DNA of 43,160 nucleotides, from assembly GCF_017312405.1 (NCBI RefSeq), contig NZ_BLTG01000119.1, positions 1-43,160 on the forward strand, written 5' to 3'. This DNA is from Mycobacterium sp. PO1. Its GTDB lineage: Bacteria; Actinomycetota; Actinomycetes; Mycobacteriales; Mycobacteriaceae. Below the pieces are notes generated by a model, which was not told where the DNA came from, searched no databases, and saw nothing but the letters and a program-made list of their open reading frames with translations. Of the stretch, positions 8,171-16,169 are shown piece after piece (the first letter of the stretch is position 1; each line of letters begins with the position of its first letter). A program made the translations under genes and the position numbers.

Positions 8171-8947
8171 ATGACATCTTTCGAGACCATCCTGGTCACC
8201 CGCACCGACCGAGTCGCCACCATCACCTTGAACCGGCCCAAGGCGCTCAACGCCCTCAACACCCAGGTGATGAATGAAGTGACCGGCGCCGCAGCCGAAC
8301 TCGACGCCGACCCCGGCGTCGGCGCCATCATCCTGACCGGCAACGAGAAGGCCTTCGCCGCAGGTGCCGACATCAAGGAGATGGCCGAGCTGTCGTTCGC
8401 CGACGTGTTCGCCGCGGATTTCTTCGCCGCCTGGGGCAGGTTCGCCGCCACCCGGACCCCGACGATCGCCGCGGTCGCCGGCTACGCGCTGGGCGGCGGC
8501 TGCGAGCTGGCCATGATGTGCGACATCCTGATCGCCGCGGACACCGCGAAGTTCGGGCAGCCGGAGATCAAGCTGGGAGTGCTCCCCGGCATGGGCGGCT
8601 CGCAGCGGTTGACCCGCGCGATCGGCAAGGCCAAGGCGATGGATCTGATTCTGACCGGGCGCAACATGGACGCCGAGGAAGCCGAGCGCGCCGGGCTGGT
8701 GTCTCGGGTGGTGCCCGCCGACGCCCTGCTCGACGAGGCCAACAAGGTGGCGGCCACCATCGCCGGGATGTCGCTGTCGGCGGCGCGGATGGCCAAGGAG
8801 GCGGTCGACCGCTCCTTCGAGACCACGCTGTCCGAGGGCCTTCTCTACGAACGCCGCCTGTTCCACTCGGCGTTCGCCACCGACGATCAGACCGAAGGGA
8901 TGGCCGCGTTCACCGAGAAACGCGCCGCGAACTTCACACACCGTTAA
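8171..8947 (+). CDS. echA8: Enoyl-CoA hydratase EchA8
   Basis: A 258-residue crotonase that hydrates trans-2-enoyl-CoA in beta-oxidation. Both catalytic glutamates of true hydratases are present: E112 in GGGCELAMMCD and E132 in FGQPEIKLGVLPG. The oxyanion loop AFAAGADIKEM is at about 61-71. Sequence and length fit mycobacterial EchA8 (Rv1070c). A ribosome site (AAAGGA) lies 5 nt before the ATG. Its TAA stop is reused as the start of the -10 box of the next gene (8945-8950). Together with EchA9 and FadA3 it forms a local acyl-CoA degradation set. Confidence 0.94.
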   Translation: MTSFETILVTRTDRVATITLNRPKALNALNTQVMNEVTGAAAELDADPGVGAIILTGNEKAFAAGADIKEMAELSFADVFAADFFAAWGRFAATRTPTIAAVAGYALGGGCELAMMCDILIAADTAKFGQPEIKLGVLPGMGGSQRLTRAIGKAKAMDLILTGRNMDAEEAERAGLVSRVVPADALLDEANKVAATIAGMSLSAARMAKEAVDRSFETTLSEGLLYERRLFHSAFATDDQTEGMAAFTEKRAANFTHR

Positions 8948-8950
8948 AGT
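8945..8950 (+). promoter_or_regulatory. -10 box TAAAGT overlapping the echA8 stop codon
   Basis: The hexamer TAAAGT uses the echA8 TAA stop as its first three bases and lies 6 nt before the GTG at 8957. This gives the downstream membrane hydrolase gene its own predicted leaderless start. Confidence 0.55.
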
Positions 8951-8956
8951 GCCCTC

Positions 8957-10741
8957 GTGAGCGAACCAGGGACGGAGCAGAGGCCGCAGCAGCAGCCCGC
9001 GACGGGGTCTGACAACGAGCCGTCCCCGGTCGCCACAGCGACGCCGTCAGCCACGGCCGGCCATCCCGAGTCCGAGCCGTCGACCTCCGACGAGCAGCGC
9101 ACGCTGCCGTGGTGGCAGCGCCACTACACGTTCACCGGCAGCGCGGTCGGCCTGGTGTTCGTCTGGTTGTCGCTGACCCCGTCCCTGCTGCCGCGCGGCC
9201 CGCTGTTCCAGGGCCTCGTCAGCGGTGGCGCCGGCGCCGCGGGCTACCTGCTCGGGGTGTTCGGCGTGTGGCTGGTCCGCTACATGCGGGGCAAGGACAG
9301 CAGCCCCCCGGCCCCGCACTGGGCCTGGCTGGCGCTGCTGGTGGCCGGCCTCGCCAGCCTGGTGGGGATGGAGTTCTTCTTCCAGGTCTGGCAGAACGAT
9401 GTACGTGACCTGATGGGCGTTCCGCATCTGCGTTAGTACAACTATCCGCAGGCCGCGGTGCTGGCGCTGATCGTCATGTTCGTGCTCGTGGAGCTCGGCC
9501 AGCTGATCCGCAAGCTCGTGCTGTTTCTCGTCCGCCAGCTCGAACGGGTGGCGCCGCGGCGGGTTTCGGGGGTGGTGGCCGTCGGCCTGGTCCTCGCCCT
9601 GACCGTGGCTCTGCTCAACGGTGTGGTCGCCCGCGTCGCGATGGACTGGCTCAACAGCACCTTCGCCGCGGTCAACGACGAGGACTCGCCCAACTCTCCG
9701 ACCCCGACGACGACGTTGCGGTCCGGCGGCCCCGAGTCGCTGGTGTCGTGGGCGTCGCTGGGGCACCAGGGGCGGATCTTCGTCGCCGGCGGGCCGACGG
9801 TGGCGGAGCTGACCGAGTTCAACGGTGCGCCCGCGACCGAGCCGATCCGCGCTTACGCAGGCAAGGACGCCGGCGACGACATCCGCGAGACCGCGCAGAT
9901 CGCCGCCCAGGAGTTGTTGCGCACCGGTGGGCTGGACCGCGAGGTTGTCGCCGTGGCCACCACCACCGGCACCGGCTGGATCAACGAGGCCGAGGCCTCG
10001 GCGCTGGAGTACATGTTCAACGGCGACACCGCGATCGTGTCGATGCAGTATTCGTTCCTGCCGAGCTGGATCTCGTTCCTCGTCGACAAGGAGAACGCCC
10101 GCCAGGCCGGTCAGGCCCTGTTCGAGGCGGTGGACGAACTCGTCCGCGCCAGGCCCGAGGCGGACCGGCCCAGGCTGGTGGTGTTCGGCGAGAGCCTGGG
10201 TTCCTTCGGCGGCGAAGCGCCGTTCCTGAGCCTGGACAACCTGGTCGCCCGGACCGACGGGGCGTTGTTCTCGGGGCCGACGTTCAACAACACCATCTGG
10301 ACCGACCTCACCGCCAACCGCGACCCCGGCTCACCGATGTGGCTACCGATCTACGACAAGGGTTACAACGCGCGGTTCGTGGCACGTCCCGACAATCTGG
10401 GCCGGCCCGCCGACCCGTGGGGTGAACCGCGGGTGGTCTACCTGCAGCACGCCTCCGATCCCATCGCCTGGTGGACGCCGGATCTGTTGTTCCGCGAACC
10501 GGACTGGCTCAAGGAGCGGCGTGGCTACGACGTGTCGCCGCGAATGGACTGGATGCCGGTAGTCACGTTCCTGCAGGTGTCCGCCGACATGGCGGTGGCG
10601 GTCAACGTCCCCGATGGGCACGGCCACGTGTACGTCCGCGACGTGGTCAACGGCTGGGCGGCGGTGCTACAGCCGCCGGGCTGGACGCCGGAGAAGACCG
10701 AACGCCTGCGCCCGCTCATGCACAGCGGCGAGAACTCCTAG
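8957..10741 (+). pseudogene. Membrane alpha/beta-hydrolase (Rv1069c-like), interrupted by in-frame TAG
   Basis: One continuous reading frame of 595 codons is broken only by TAG at 9434-9436 (codon 160). The first part has a hydrophilic N-terminus and about three membrane helices (residues 60-150). The second part resumes in the same frame with further helices (VLALIVMFVLVELGQLI) and a hydrolase domain with a serine motif FGESLGSFG and a likely late His in PDGHGHVYV. The residues around the stop (VPHLR-stop-YNYPQAAVLALI) suggest loss of a tryptophan by TGG to TAG. Full length fits the Rv1069c family of about 590 residues. Consequences could be two fragments (restart at GTG 9458), a null gene, readthrough, or a sequencing error. 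It overlaps the rhodanese gene tail to tail at CTAG. Confidence 0.8.
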
Positions 10742-11106
10742 ACCACAACCCTTTTGAGGGCGTGGTAGCCGCCGATCACATCGGTGGCCCGGTGCAGGCC
10801 GAGATCCTTCAACGCGGCGGCGGCCAGGCTGGAGGTGTAGCCCTCAGAACACAGCACCACCCATTCGACGTCGTCACCGACCGCCTGGGGCAGTCGCGCG
10901 TCGCTGGTCGGGTCGCAGCGCCATTCCAGGACGTTGCGTTCGACGACCAGCGCGGCAGCCACCTCGCCTTCGGCGGCACGCTGAGCGGCGGGGCGGATGT
11001 CCACCAGCACTGCGCCGCGGGCCAGGGCGGCGGGCACCTCCTCGGCCGGCATCCTGGTCAATCGGGTCCGCGCGGCGTCGAGCACCGCATCGATCCGGCT
11101 GGTCAT
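10738..11106 (-). CDS. Rhodanese-domain protein
   Basis: A 122-residue single rhodanese domain, the usual size for one-domain sulfurtransferases. The active-site loop is LCSEGYTSS with the persulfide cysteine C86; the CH2A-like start VLVDIRPAAQR is at 33-43. It would move sulfane sulfur to thiophilic acceptors in the cytoplasm. The ATG follows immediately after the stop of the cysteine dioxygenase gene (no intergenic base), so translation is probably coupled. The pairing links sulfane sulfur handling with cysteine oxidation. The last four bases CTAG are shared with the stop codon of the convergent hydrolase gene. Physiological donor and acceptor are unknown. Confidence 0.88.
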   Translation of the reverse strand: MTSRIDAVLDAARTRLTRMPAEEVPAALARGAVLVDIRPAAQRAAEGEVAAALVVERNVLEWRCDPTSDARLPQAVGDDVEWVVLCSEGYTSSLAAAALKDLGLHRATDVIGGYHALKRVVV

Positions 11107-11610
11107 CTAGCTGTCCTCCGGCGCATCGGTCAGCGTGGTCCGGGTGCGCCGCAACGTGTCCTGATCGGTGAGGTCGTAGTAGGACATCACCGTCAACGGC
11201 GGCGAATAGGCGTGCACACTGAGAGTCGCTCGCCCCTCCGCATCGTCTTCGACATCGTGCACCCAGCCGAGCGGAAAGCCGGCCTGATCGCCGGCGACCA
11301 ACAAGCGCTCCCGCAACCCTTCTCCGTCCCAGCGGGTTTCGCGCAACGCACCGGACAGCACCGTGAGTGCGCCCAGTGACCCGCCGTGGTCGTGCAGCTC
11401 GGTCGAGCGCTGGGGAACCCAGCTGATCAGCCAGACATCCAGTTCGTCGTCGCCGTGCAACCGGACGAACCAGCGCTCGTCACGAGGCAGGCCGTCGGCC
11501 GGGAAGAGATGGTCGTAGCGACCGCGCAGAACCTCGTCGGCGAACCGGTCGGTGGTGTGCAGCAGATCGGCCAACCGCAGACGGGTGGGCAGAACGGAGG
11601 TGGCAGACAT
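11107..11610 (-). CDS. Cysteine dioxygenase family protein
   Basis: A 167-residue cupin of the type I cysteine dioxygenase family, which oxidises cysteine to cysteine sulfinate with a mononuclear iron. The iron ligands would be H73 and H75 (ELHDHGGS) and H118 (GWVHDVED). The catalytic tyrosine corresponds to Y135 in the strongly typical SVHAYSPPL. The usual second-shell cysteine crosslink partner is not evident, as in many bacterial enzymes. The ATG has TGGAG about 8 nt ahead. It is the first full gene of an operon with the rhodanese. A 13-codon ORF ending Cys-Cys lies 42 nt upstream and may act as a cysteine-sensing leader. A related thiol dioxygenase (for example 3-mercaptopropionate) is the alternative. 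Confidence 0.9.
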   Translation of the reverse strand: MSATSVLPTRLRLADLLHTTDRFADEVLRGRYDHLFPADGLPRDERWFVRLHGDDELDVWLISWVPQRSTELHDHGGSLGALTVLSGALRETRWDGEGLRERLLVAGDQAGFPLGWVHDVEDDAEGRATLSVHAYSPPLTVMSYYDLTDQDTLRRTRTTLTDAPEDS

Positions 11611-11652
11611 GGGGGAACTCCAGGAACGGGACGAGGGGAATCGGGGTCGGCA

Positions 11653-11694
11653 TCAGAGCCGACAACACTCCATCCACCAGGCCACGTCGTTCAC
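11653..11694 (-). CDS. Candidate Cys-Cys leader peptide (13 codons) of the cysteine dioxygenase operon
   Basis: The frame GTG...TGA encodes MNDVAWWMECCRL with tandem TGT TGT codons just before the end. It lies 42 nt upstream of the cysteine dioxygenase start. A hexamer AACACT (minus strand, 11707-11702) is 7 nt before the GTG, so the ORF may be leaderless. Leaderless polycysteine short ORFs that attenuate sulfur-related operons by ribosome stalling when charged tRNA-Cys is low are known in mycobacteria. This ORF fits that pattern in position, size and cysteine content. Two tryptophan codons are also present. Translation and regulation here are inferred. Confidence 0.6.
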   Translation of the reverse strand: MNDVAWWMECCRL

Positions 11695-11701
11695 GCCGAC
11701 C

Positions 11702-11707
11702 AGTGTT
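11702..11707 (-). promoter_or_regulatory. -10-like hexamer AACACT for the Cys-Cys leader transcript
   Basis: AACACT deviates from TAnnnT at the first base but keeps A2 and T6, and sits 7 nt before the GTG at 11694. It nearly abuts the opposing -10 box at 11711-11716, so the two divergent promoters share the same few bases. Confidence 0.35.
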
Positions 11708-11710
11708 GCA

Positions 11711-11716
11711 TAGATT
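11711..11716 (+). promoter_or_regulatory. -10 box TAGATT for leaderless lipoprotein gene
   Basis: TAGATT is 6 nt before the ATG at 11723 with no Shine-Dalgarno between; transcription would start at the A of the ATG. Confidence 0.6.
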
Positions 11717-11722
11717 GACGGC

Positions 11723-12175
11723 ATGCGCAGGTACCCCCAGTTCGCCGTGGGCGCTGTCGCGGTAACCGTGATATCGGTGAGCGGCTGTTCTCCGGACAGC
11801 GGTCCGGAAACGACGTCCCCGGTGCCGGATTCCCCGACATCGTCACCGCCGGGGACGACCACCGAGCAGGCCACACCGGCCCCGCCGCCGCCCGGCGAGG
11901 TCGCGATATCCCCAGGTGGGGTGACGACGGCGGTCGGCGCACCGGCGGAATCCACCGAGGATGACTACTTCCAGGCATGTATGGCCGCACGCACCTGGAT
12001 GGAGCAGCGCGGCGATGACCTGCAGGCCCAGATCGAGCCCTATCTGGCGATGGTGCAGAGCACCCAGAACGCGGGTCCGGCGACATTCGGCGCACCGTGG
12101 TCGGAATTGTCTGCCGGCCAGCAATCCGCGGTGATCGTCGCAGTCGAGGCGGCCGCCGACAGGATGTGCGGCTAG
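11723..12175 (+). CDS. lpqV: Exported lipoprotein, LpqV-like
   Basis: A 150-residue predicted lipoprotein. A basic N-terminus and hydrophobic segment end in the lipobox VSGC with the lipidated cysteine at 22. A Pro/Thr/Ser-rich linker of about 55 residues follows, typical of cell-envelope lipoproteins, and then a compact C-terminal domain (about 85-150) with two cysteines (FQACMAA and DRMCG at the very end) that could form a disulfide. Placement between the sulfur operon and a patatin matches LpqV (Rv1064c). The ATG is predicted leaderless. Function is unknown; the symbol is inferred mainly from context. Confidence 0.75.
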   Translation: MRRYPQFAVGAVAVTVISVSGCSPDSGPETTSPVPDSPTSSPPGTTTEQATPAPPPPGEVAISPGGVTTAVGAPAESTEDDYFQACMAARTWMEQRGDDLQAQIEPYLAMVQSTQNAGPATFGAPWSELSAGQQSAVIVAVEAAADRMCG

Positions 12176-12203
12176 CCCGGCTGGGCCGCGCACAATGAAT
12201 CCC

Positions 12204-13178
12204 ATGCGGGTGGCATTGGCGTTGGGCTCCGGCGGTGCACGCGGTTACGCCCACATCGGCGTGATCAACGAGCTGCACGAGCGGGGCCACGAGATCGTCG
12301 GCATCGCCGGCTCGTCGATGGGTGCACTGGTCGGCGGCTTGGAGGCGGCCGGCAAACTCGACGAATACGCGGTGTGGGCAAGCTCGTTGACACAGCGAGC
12401 GGTGCTGCGACTGCTGGATCCGTCGATCGCGGCGGCGGGTGTGCTGCGGGCCGAGAAGATCCTCGAGGCGGTGCGGGAAATCCTCGGCGAGGTGACGATC
12501 GAAGAGCTGCCGATCCCGTTCACCTCGGTGGCCACCGACTTGATCACGGGAAAGTCGGTGTGGATGCAACGCGGACCGGTCGACGACGCGATCCGGGCAT
12601 CGATCGCCATCCCCGGCGTGATCACACCACATGTCCTCGACGGCCGGCTGCTCGCCGACGGCGGGATTCTCGACCCGATCCCGATGGCGCCGATCGCCGC
12701 GGCCCCGGCCGACGCGACGATCGCGGTGAGCCTGGGCGGTGACGACCCGGAGGTCTCACGAGGCGAACGGGAGACAAGGCCTTCCACCGACTGGCTGAAC
12801 CGGATGTGGCGCAGCACGTCGTCGCTGTTGGACACCAAGACCGCGCGCAGCCTGCTCGACACGCCCACCGGCCGTTCGGTACTGGGCCGCTTCGTCGACG
12901 CCGACGATCCCGACGACGCCGAGACCGTGGCCGCCACGAGCCTGCCGGTGGTGCCGCGACTGGGCGGTTTCGAGGTGATGAACCGCACCATCGACATCGC
13001 GCAGGCCGCGCTGGCCCGCCACACGCTGGCGGCCTACCCGCCCGATCTGCTGATCGAGGTGCCGCGAACCGTATGCCGCAGCTTGGATTTCCACCGCGCC
13101 GACGAGGTCATCGAGATCGGCCAGGAACTCGCCAGCGTGGCGCTGAACAGCCTCGACGCCGGTGAGCCGGCGACTTAG
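12204..13178 (+). CDS. Patatin-like phospholipase (Rv1063c-like)
   Basis: A 324-residue patatin-domain protein. The glycine-rich oxyanion loop GSGGARGYAH is at 8-17, the GXSXG nucleophile is GSSMG with S38, and the dyad aspartate lies in ADGGILDP. Patatins hydrolyse acyl chains from phospholipids or other lipids; this shape matches the RssA/NTE group and also Rv1063c. No signal peptide or membrane segment is obvious. Two starts are possible: 12195 (adds MNP) or 12204; I prefer 12204 because CACAAT, a -10-like hexamer, ends 7 nt before it and neither has a ribosome site. Its stop overlaps that of the convergent secreted-protein gene. Confidence 0.87.
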   Translation: MRVALALGSGGARGYAHIGVINELHERGHEIVGIAGSSMGALVGGLEAAGKLDEYAVWASSLTQRAVLRLLDPSIAAAGVLRAEKILEAVREILGEVTIEELPIPFTSVATDLITGKSVWMQRGPVDDAIRASIAIPGVITPHVLDGRLLADGGILDPIPMAPIAAAPADATIAVSLGGDDPEVSRGERETRPSTDWLNRMWRSTSSLLDTKTARSLLDTPTGRSVLGRFVDADDPDDAETVAATSLPVVPRLGGFEVMNRTIDIAQAALARHTLAAYPPDLLIEVPRTVCRSLDFHRADEVIEIGQELASVALNSLDAGEPAT

Positions 13179-13591
13179 CCGATCTGGTTCAGCGCGAAGC
13201 CGTAAGCCTCTTCGACCACATCGGTCTCCCCGCACACCATGTCCGGGCCCTGGGCCACGGTGCCGCGCAGCGTGGCGGCGTCCAAGGTCACGTGCCGGGT
13301 CCCGGGCGCGTCGGTGCCGTCTTCGCAGTCCCAGGCAGCGGGATGGGTGTAGGTGAACCGCCACTGCCCATCCACCAACTGCGCGTCAACGTTCACATAG
13401 CCTGTGTCGCTGACGACATGCGCGCATCCCGTCCCACAGGGAGTCACCACCCAGGTGGAGGTCGAACCGTCATCGGAGACGAAACGGAAGGTGCCGTTGA
13501 ATACCGGGCCATCCGACCACGCCGGAGCGGAAAGCCCGAGTGTGCACCCGAAGCAGATGGCCGATACGGCGGTGACAGTGCTGAGCTTCAC
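13175..13591 (-). CDS. Small secreted protein of unknown function
   Basis: A 138-residue protein with a Sec signal peptide: K2, a hydrophobic core, and a likely cleavage after SAPAWS around 26. The mature part carries four cysteines (TPCGTGCAH, WDCEDG, MVCGET), consistent with two disulfides in the cell wall or medium, and is rich in Thr, Val and Asp. GTG start with GGGGGAA upstream. It resembles the many small mycobacterial exported proteins of unknown role; I do not recognise a named family. The gene overlaps the patatin stop by four bases (TTAG) in tail-to-tail orientation. Confidence 0.7.
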   Translation of the reverse strand: MKLSTVTAVSAICFGCTLGLSAPAWSDGPVFNGTFRFVSDDGSTSTWVVTPCGTGCAHVVSDTGYVNVDAQLVDGQWRFTYTHPAAWDCEDGTDAPGTRHVTLDAATLRGTVAQGPDMVCGETDVVEEAYGFALNQIG

Positions 13592-13679
13592 GTTCCCCCA
13601 AGGTCGTGTCGGTCGATGAGCGGATCATAGAGCGCTGCTGCACAACCTGTCTCGCCTACGGCGGGTGATGACCGGCACG

Positions 13680-14561
13680 TCACACGCCGAGGAACTCGGC
13701 CACTCGCTCCGCCTCTCGGCGCCCCTGCCCGCGGCCGGCCCGCGCCGACGGTGCCCGGCAGGCCGGGTCGAGAGGGTTGGGGCCGAAGGCCTGCGCCGAG
13801 TCGGCGTCGGCGAAGATCGCCAGTGCCGCACCGGGAAAGGCATCGATCTCGTCGATCGCACCGCCGCCCCACGGGGACGGCGAATCGATGCCCGACGGCA
13901 CGAGCGCGACGGCCGCGGCGCAGTCGCGCGCGGCGACCATGTTCACGGTGCTGCCGACGCCGCCGTCCATGAACCGGCGATCACCGATCGTCACCGTCGG
14001 CCAGACGCCGGGCACCGCACAGCTCGCCGCCACGGCATCGACGAGATCCACCCCGGATTCGTTGTCGAACACCACGAGTTCGCCGGTGTCGACGTCGATT
14101 CCGGTGACCCGCAGGACGCGTGACGGCCAATGGTGCGAGGGCAGCCGGTGGGCGATGACCTCGCGGCGCACCGACTCGGCCACGGTATCGGTCTGCGCGG
14201 CGATCGCGCCGATCCTCTGCAGCTTCTGTACAGCGGTGGTGTCCGGAGCCAGCATGGCGCTCATGAACAGCTCGGTGATGGACTCCACCGAGACACCGGG
14301 ATGGAGCTCGTGCGCACCACCGGCGTCGGAGGTCTGCCGGTCGAAGAGCTCCTCGAGGCTCAGGCCGCTGCTGAGCTGGGCGGCGACCGTCGAACCCGCC
14401 GAGGTTCCGAGCAGCACATCACTGGCAAGCAGCGCCTCTCCCGCATCGGACCGCTCGTCACAGATGCCCTGCAACACCCCTGTCTCCCAGGCGATGCCGG
14501 CCAGACCTCCGCCGGCGAGGACCAAGGCACGGTCGAAGGTGGTCAGGCTGCTCTGCGCCAC
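13680..14561 (-). CDS. Patatin-like phospholipase (Rv1062-like)
   Basis: A 293-residue patatin. It shows the glycine loop GGGLAGIAWETG at 17-28, the nucleophile motif GTSAG with S54, and the aspartate motif MDGGVGS, the full Ser-Asp dyad. The long insertion between them (about 60-190) is typical of the larger mycobacterial members. The GTG at 14561 is preceded by GAGAGGA and gives a protein close in size to Rv1062; upstream in-frame codons overlap the SRPBCC gene and look non-coding. Two patatins lie near each other here but face each other and are only moderately similar, so a recent tandem duplication is not evident. Substrate unknown. Confidence 0.87.
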   Translation of the reverse strand: MAQSSLTTFDRALVLAGGGLAGIAWETGVLQGICDERSDAGEALLASDVLLGTSAGSTVAAQLSSGLSLEELFDRQTSDAGGAHELHPGVSVESITELFMSAMLAPDTTAVQKLQRIGAIAAQTDTVAESVRREVIAHRLPSHHWPSRVLRVTGIDVDTGELVVFDNESGVDLVDAVAASCAVPGVWPTVTIGDRRFMDGGVGSTVNMVAARDCAAAVALVPSGIDSPSPWGGGAIDEIDAFPGAALAIFADADSAQAFGPNPLDPACRAPSARAGRGQGRREAERVAEFLGV

Positions 14562-14605
14562 GGCAATCCTCTCGTTGTGTCGACCACGGCCGAAGGTCGG
14601 ACGCT

Positions 14606-15079
14606 TCAGCCCAGCAGTTCCTCGGAGAGCTGCTCGAGAGCCTGCCGGGCATAGCCGCGCCACAGCGCGGCGAACGCCGGCATCAGGGCCGTCGCGGCGC
14701 GCGTCTTCGGGTGGACCACCCAGTGCCAGGTCACCCGGGTGCCGGTGCCGACGGGAGCGAAACGCCACTGGCCCTCGATGTGGTCGACCAGTGGTGCCAG
14801 CGGACCGGTGATCCCGGAAAGCGTGTAGCCGAACCGGTTGGGCGGATCGAGCAGCGTGAGTTCTTCGCGCATGCTGCCGCCGCCGACCTGCACGACCGTG
14901 CGGGTCTGTCCGACGTTGTCCCACTCCCCGGTCTGATCGCGGATCGCCTTGATCGGCGCGATCGGCCCGTACCAGCGGCGGAACAGCGTCGGCAGTGCTA
15001 TCGGCAAGGTGCGATCGAAGGCTGTCGCGACGTCGACGGGAATCGCGCGCGAGTGCTCCATGACCTGGGGTGCGGGCAT
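14606..15079 (-). CDS. SRPBCC (START-like) domain protein
   Basis: A 157-residue single-domain protein of the SRPBCC/polyketide-cyclase-like superfamily, a helix-grip fold that binds hydrophobic ligands. Pointers are the opening strand HSRAIPVDVATAFDRTLP, the TRTVVQVGGGSMREELTLLDPPNRFGYTLSG hairpin run with its central strands, and a long C-terminal helix (ALWRGYARQALEQLSEEL). No catalytic residues can be assigned. The ATG at 15079 follows TAGCAT by 7 nt, a predicted leaderless start; an internal ATG at 15061 is possible but lacks signals. It is 44 nt upstream of the patatin gene on the same strand and may supply or bind a lipid substrate or product, which is inference. Confidence 0.78.
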   Translation of the reverse strand: MPAPQVMEHSRAIPVDVATAFDRTLPIALPTLFRRWYGPIAPIKAIRDQTGEWDNVGQTRTVVQVGGGSMREELTLLDPPNRFGYTLSGITGPLAPLVDHIEGQWRFAPVGTGTRVTWHWVVHPKTRAATALMPAFAALWRGYARQALEQLSEELLG

Positions 15080-15086
15080 GGCAGCG

Positions 15087-15092
15087 ATGCTA
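15087..15092 (-). promoter_or_regulatory. -10 box TAGCAT for the leaderless SRPBCC gene
   Basis: On the minus strand TAGCAT is followed by 7 nt and then the ATG at 15079. No ribosome site lies between. Confidence 0.55.
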
Positions 15093-15094
15093 GA

Positions 15095-16144
15095 TCAGCC
15101 GAGCCGGGGAGCGGCTCTGCCGCCGAGCAACGGCAGGTCCAGATAGGTGGCGATGCCCGGCGCGGCGGCGCACACCGCGGGCACGGAGTTCACGCAGTGC
15201 GCGGCGGTCGCCACGATTCCGGACTCCGGGCCCTCGTCACCGAACTCCGACTGGAAGCCCTTGACCGACACGGTGAAGCTCGGGTCGCCGCGGACCTCCA
15301 TCTCGTAGCGCTGACCTTCGGGACCGAAGTCCCAGGCGGGGTAGAGATCCCGTTCCCCCATGAGCCAGTTGACCGTCACACGCACGACGACGTCGTCGCC
15401 GACCAGCGCCTCCCAGTGGAACTTGCGGGCCGCGACCTGACCGGGCTCGATGACGCCCATCGGAGAGTCGATCGGCGCGGTGGCCACCGCGACTTCCTGC
15501 GAGGAACGCACCACCGGGTCGGCGGCGAACCCGATCTTGTCGACGATCATGCGCACCGACTGGATGAATCCGCCGTCGAGCAACTTCTGCATGGGGCCGG
15601 TGAGCGCCTTCTCCGGGGTGTCGCCGAAGCCCATCACGTAGCGCAGCACATCCGGCGCCTCGTACGTGCGCAGGTCGGAGAATTCCTCGGCCCGGACGAA
15701 CGTCACACCGGTCGACATCGCGGACAGCATCAGCGGGAACTTCTCGCTGATTCCGCCCGGGGCGATGCCGGTGCCGTGCAGCGTCGCGTTGCCCTCCAGC
15801 GCCGCGGCGCGCAACGGCGCCGCCTCCTTGTCCGACGGATAGAACCAGCCGACGGGGCTGACCACGTTCTTGCCCGAACGCAGCAGGGCGGCCACCTCGT
15901 CGGGGTTGGGCAGCAGGGGCGTGTAGACCACGGCGTCGGCGCCGAGGGCGAGGATCTCCTCGACGCTGTCGGTGGCGGCCACCCCCACCGGGTCGACGCC
16001 GGCGATCTCCCCGACGTCGCGCCCCGCCTTGTCCGGCGAGTGCACCCAGCAGCCGACCAACTCCAGCTCGGGGTGCTCGATGACGCCTCTGATCGCGGCG
16101 ACGCCGACTCCGCCGGTGGCCCACTGCACGACCCGCAACGCCAT
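15095..16144 (-). CDS. NAD(P)-binding oxidoreductase, dihydrodipicolinate reductase-like N-terminus (Rv1059-like)
   Basis: A 349-residue protein opening with a Rossmann segment VVQWATGGVGVAAIRGVIEHPELELVG. The acid and basic residues after strand 2 (GCWVHSPDKAGRD) fit dinucleotide binding, and the layout is that of the DapB-like, amine-dehydrogenase-annotated proteins common in mycobacteria. The C-terminal half has the conserved feel of a substrate domain with WDFGPEGQRYEMEVRG and a cysteine near HCVNSVPAVC. The ATG has GAGGAGG 5 nt upstream. A TnnAACnnGTTnnA box (16170-16183) lies 26 nt ahead of the start, matching the KstR motif, so a role in sterol or lipid catabolism is plausible. Substrate unknown. 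Confidence 0.8.
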   Translation of the reverse strand: MALRVVQWATGGVGVAAIRGVIEHPELELVGCWVHSPDKAGRDVGEIAGVDPVGVAATDSVEEILALGADAVVYTPLLPNPDEVAALLRSGKNVVSPVGWFYPSDKEAAPLRAAALEGNATLHGTGIAPGGISEKFPLMLSAMSTGVTFVRAEEFSDLRTYEAPDVLRYVMGFGDTPEKALTGPMQKLLDGGFIQSVRMIVDKIGFAADPVVRSSQEVAVATAPIDSPMGVIEPGQVAARKFHWEALVGDDVVVRVTVNWLMGERDLYPAWDFGPEGQRYEMEVRGDPSFTVSVKGFQSEFGDEGPESGIVATAAHCVNSVPAVCAAAPGIATYLDLPLLGGRAAPRLG

Positions 16145-16169
16145 GTCATCCTCCTCGTAGCCGCAAAAC

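Noticed and set aside
9434..9436. Pyrrolysine or programmed readthrough at TAG
   Set aside because: No recoding signal or amber-suppressor context is seen; a TGG to TAG mutation is simpler.
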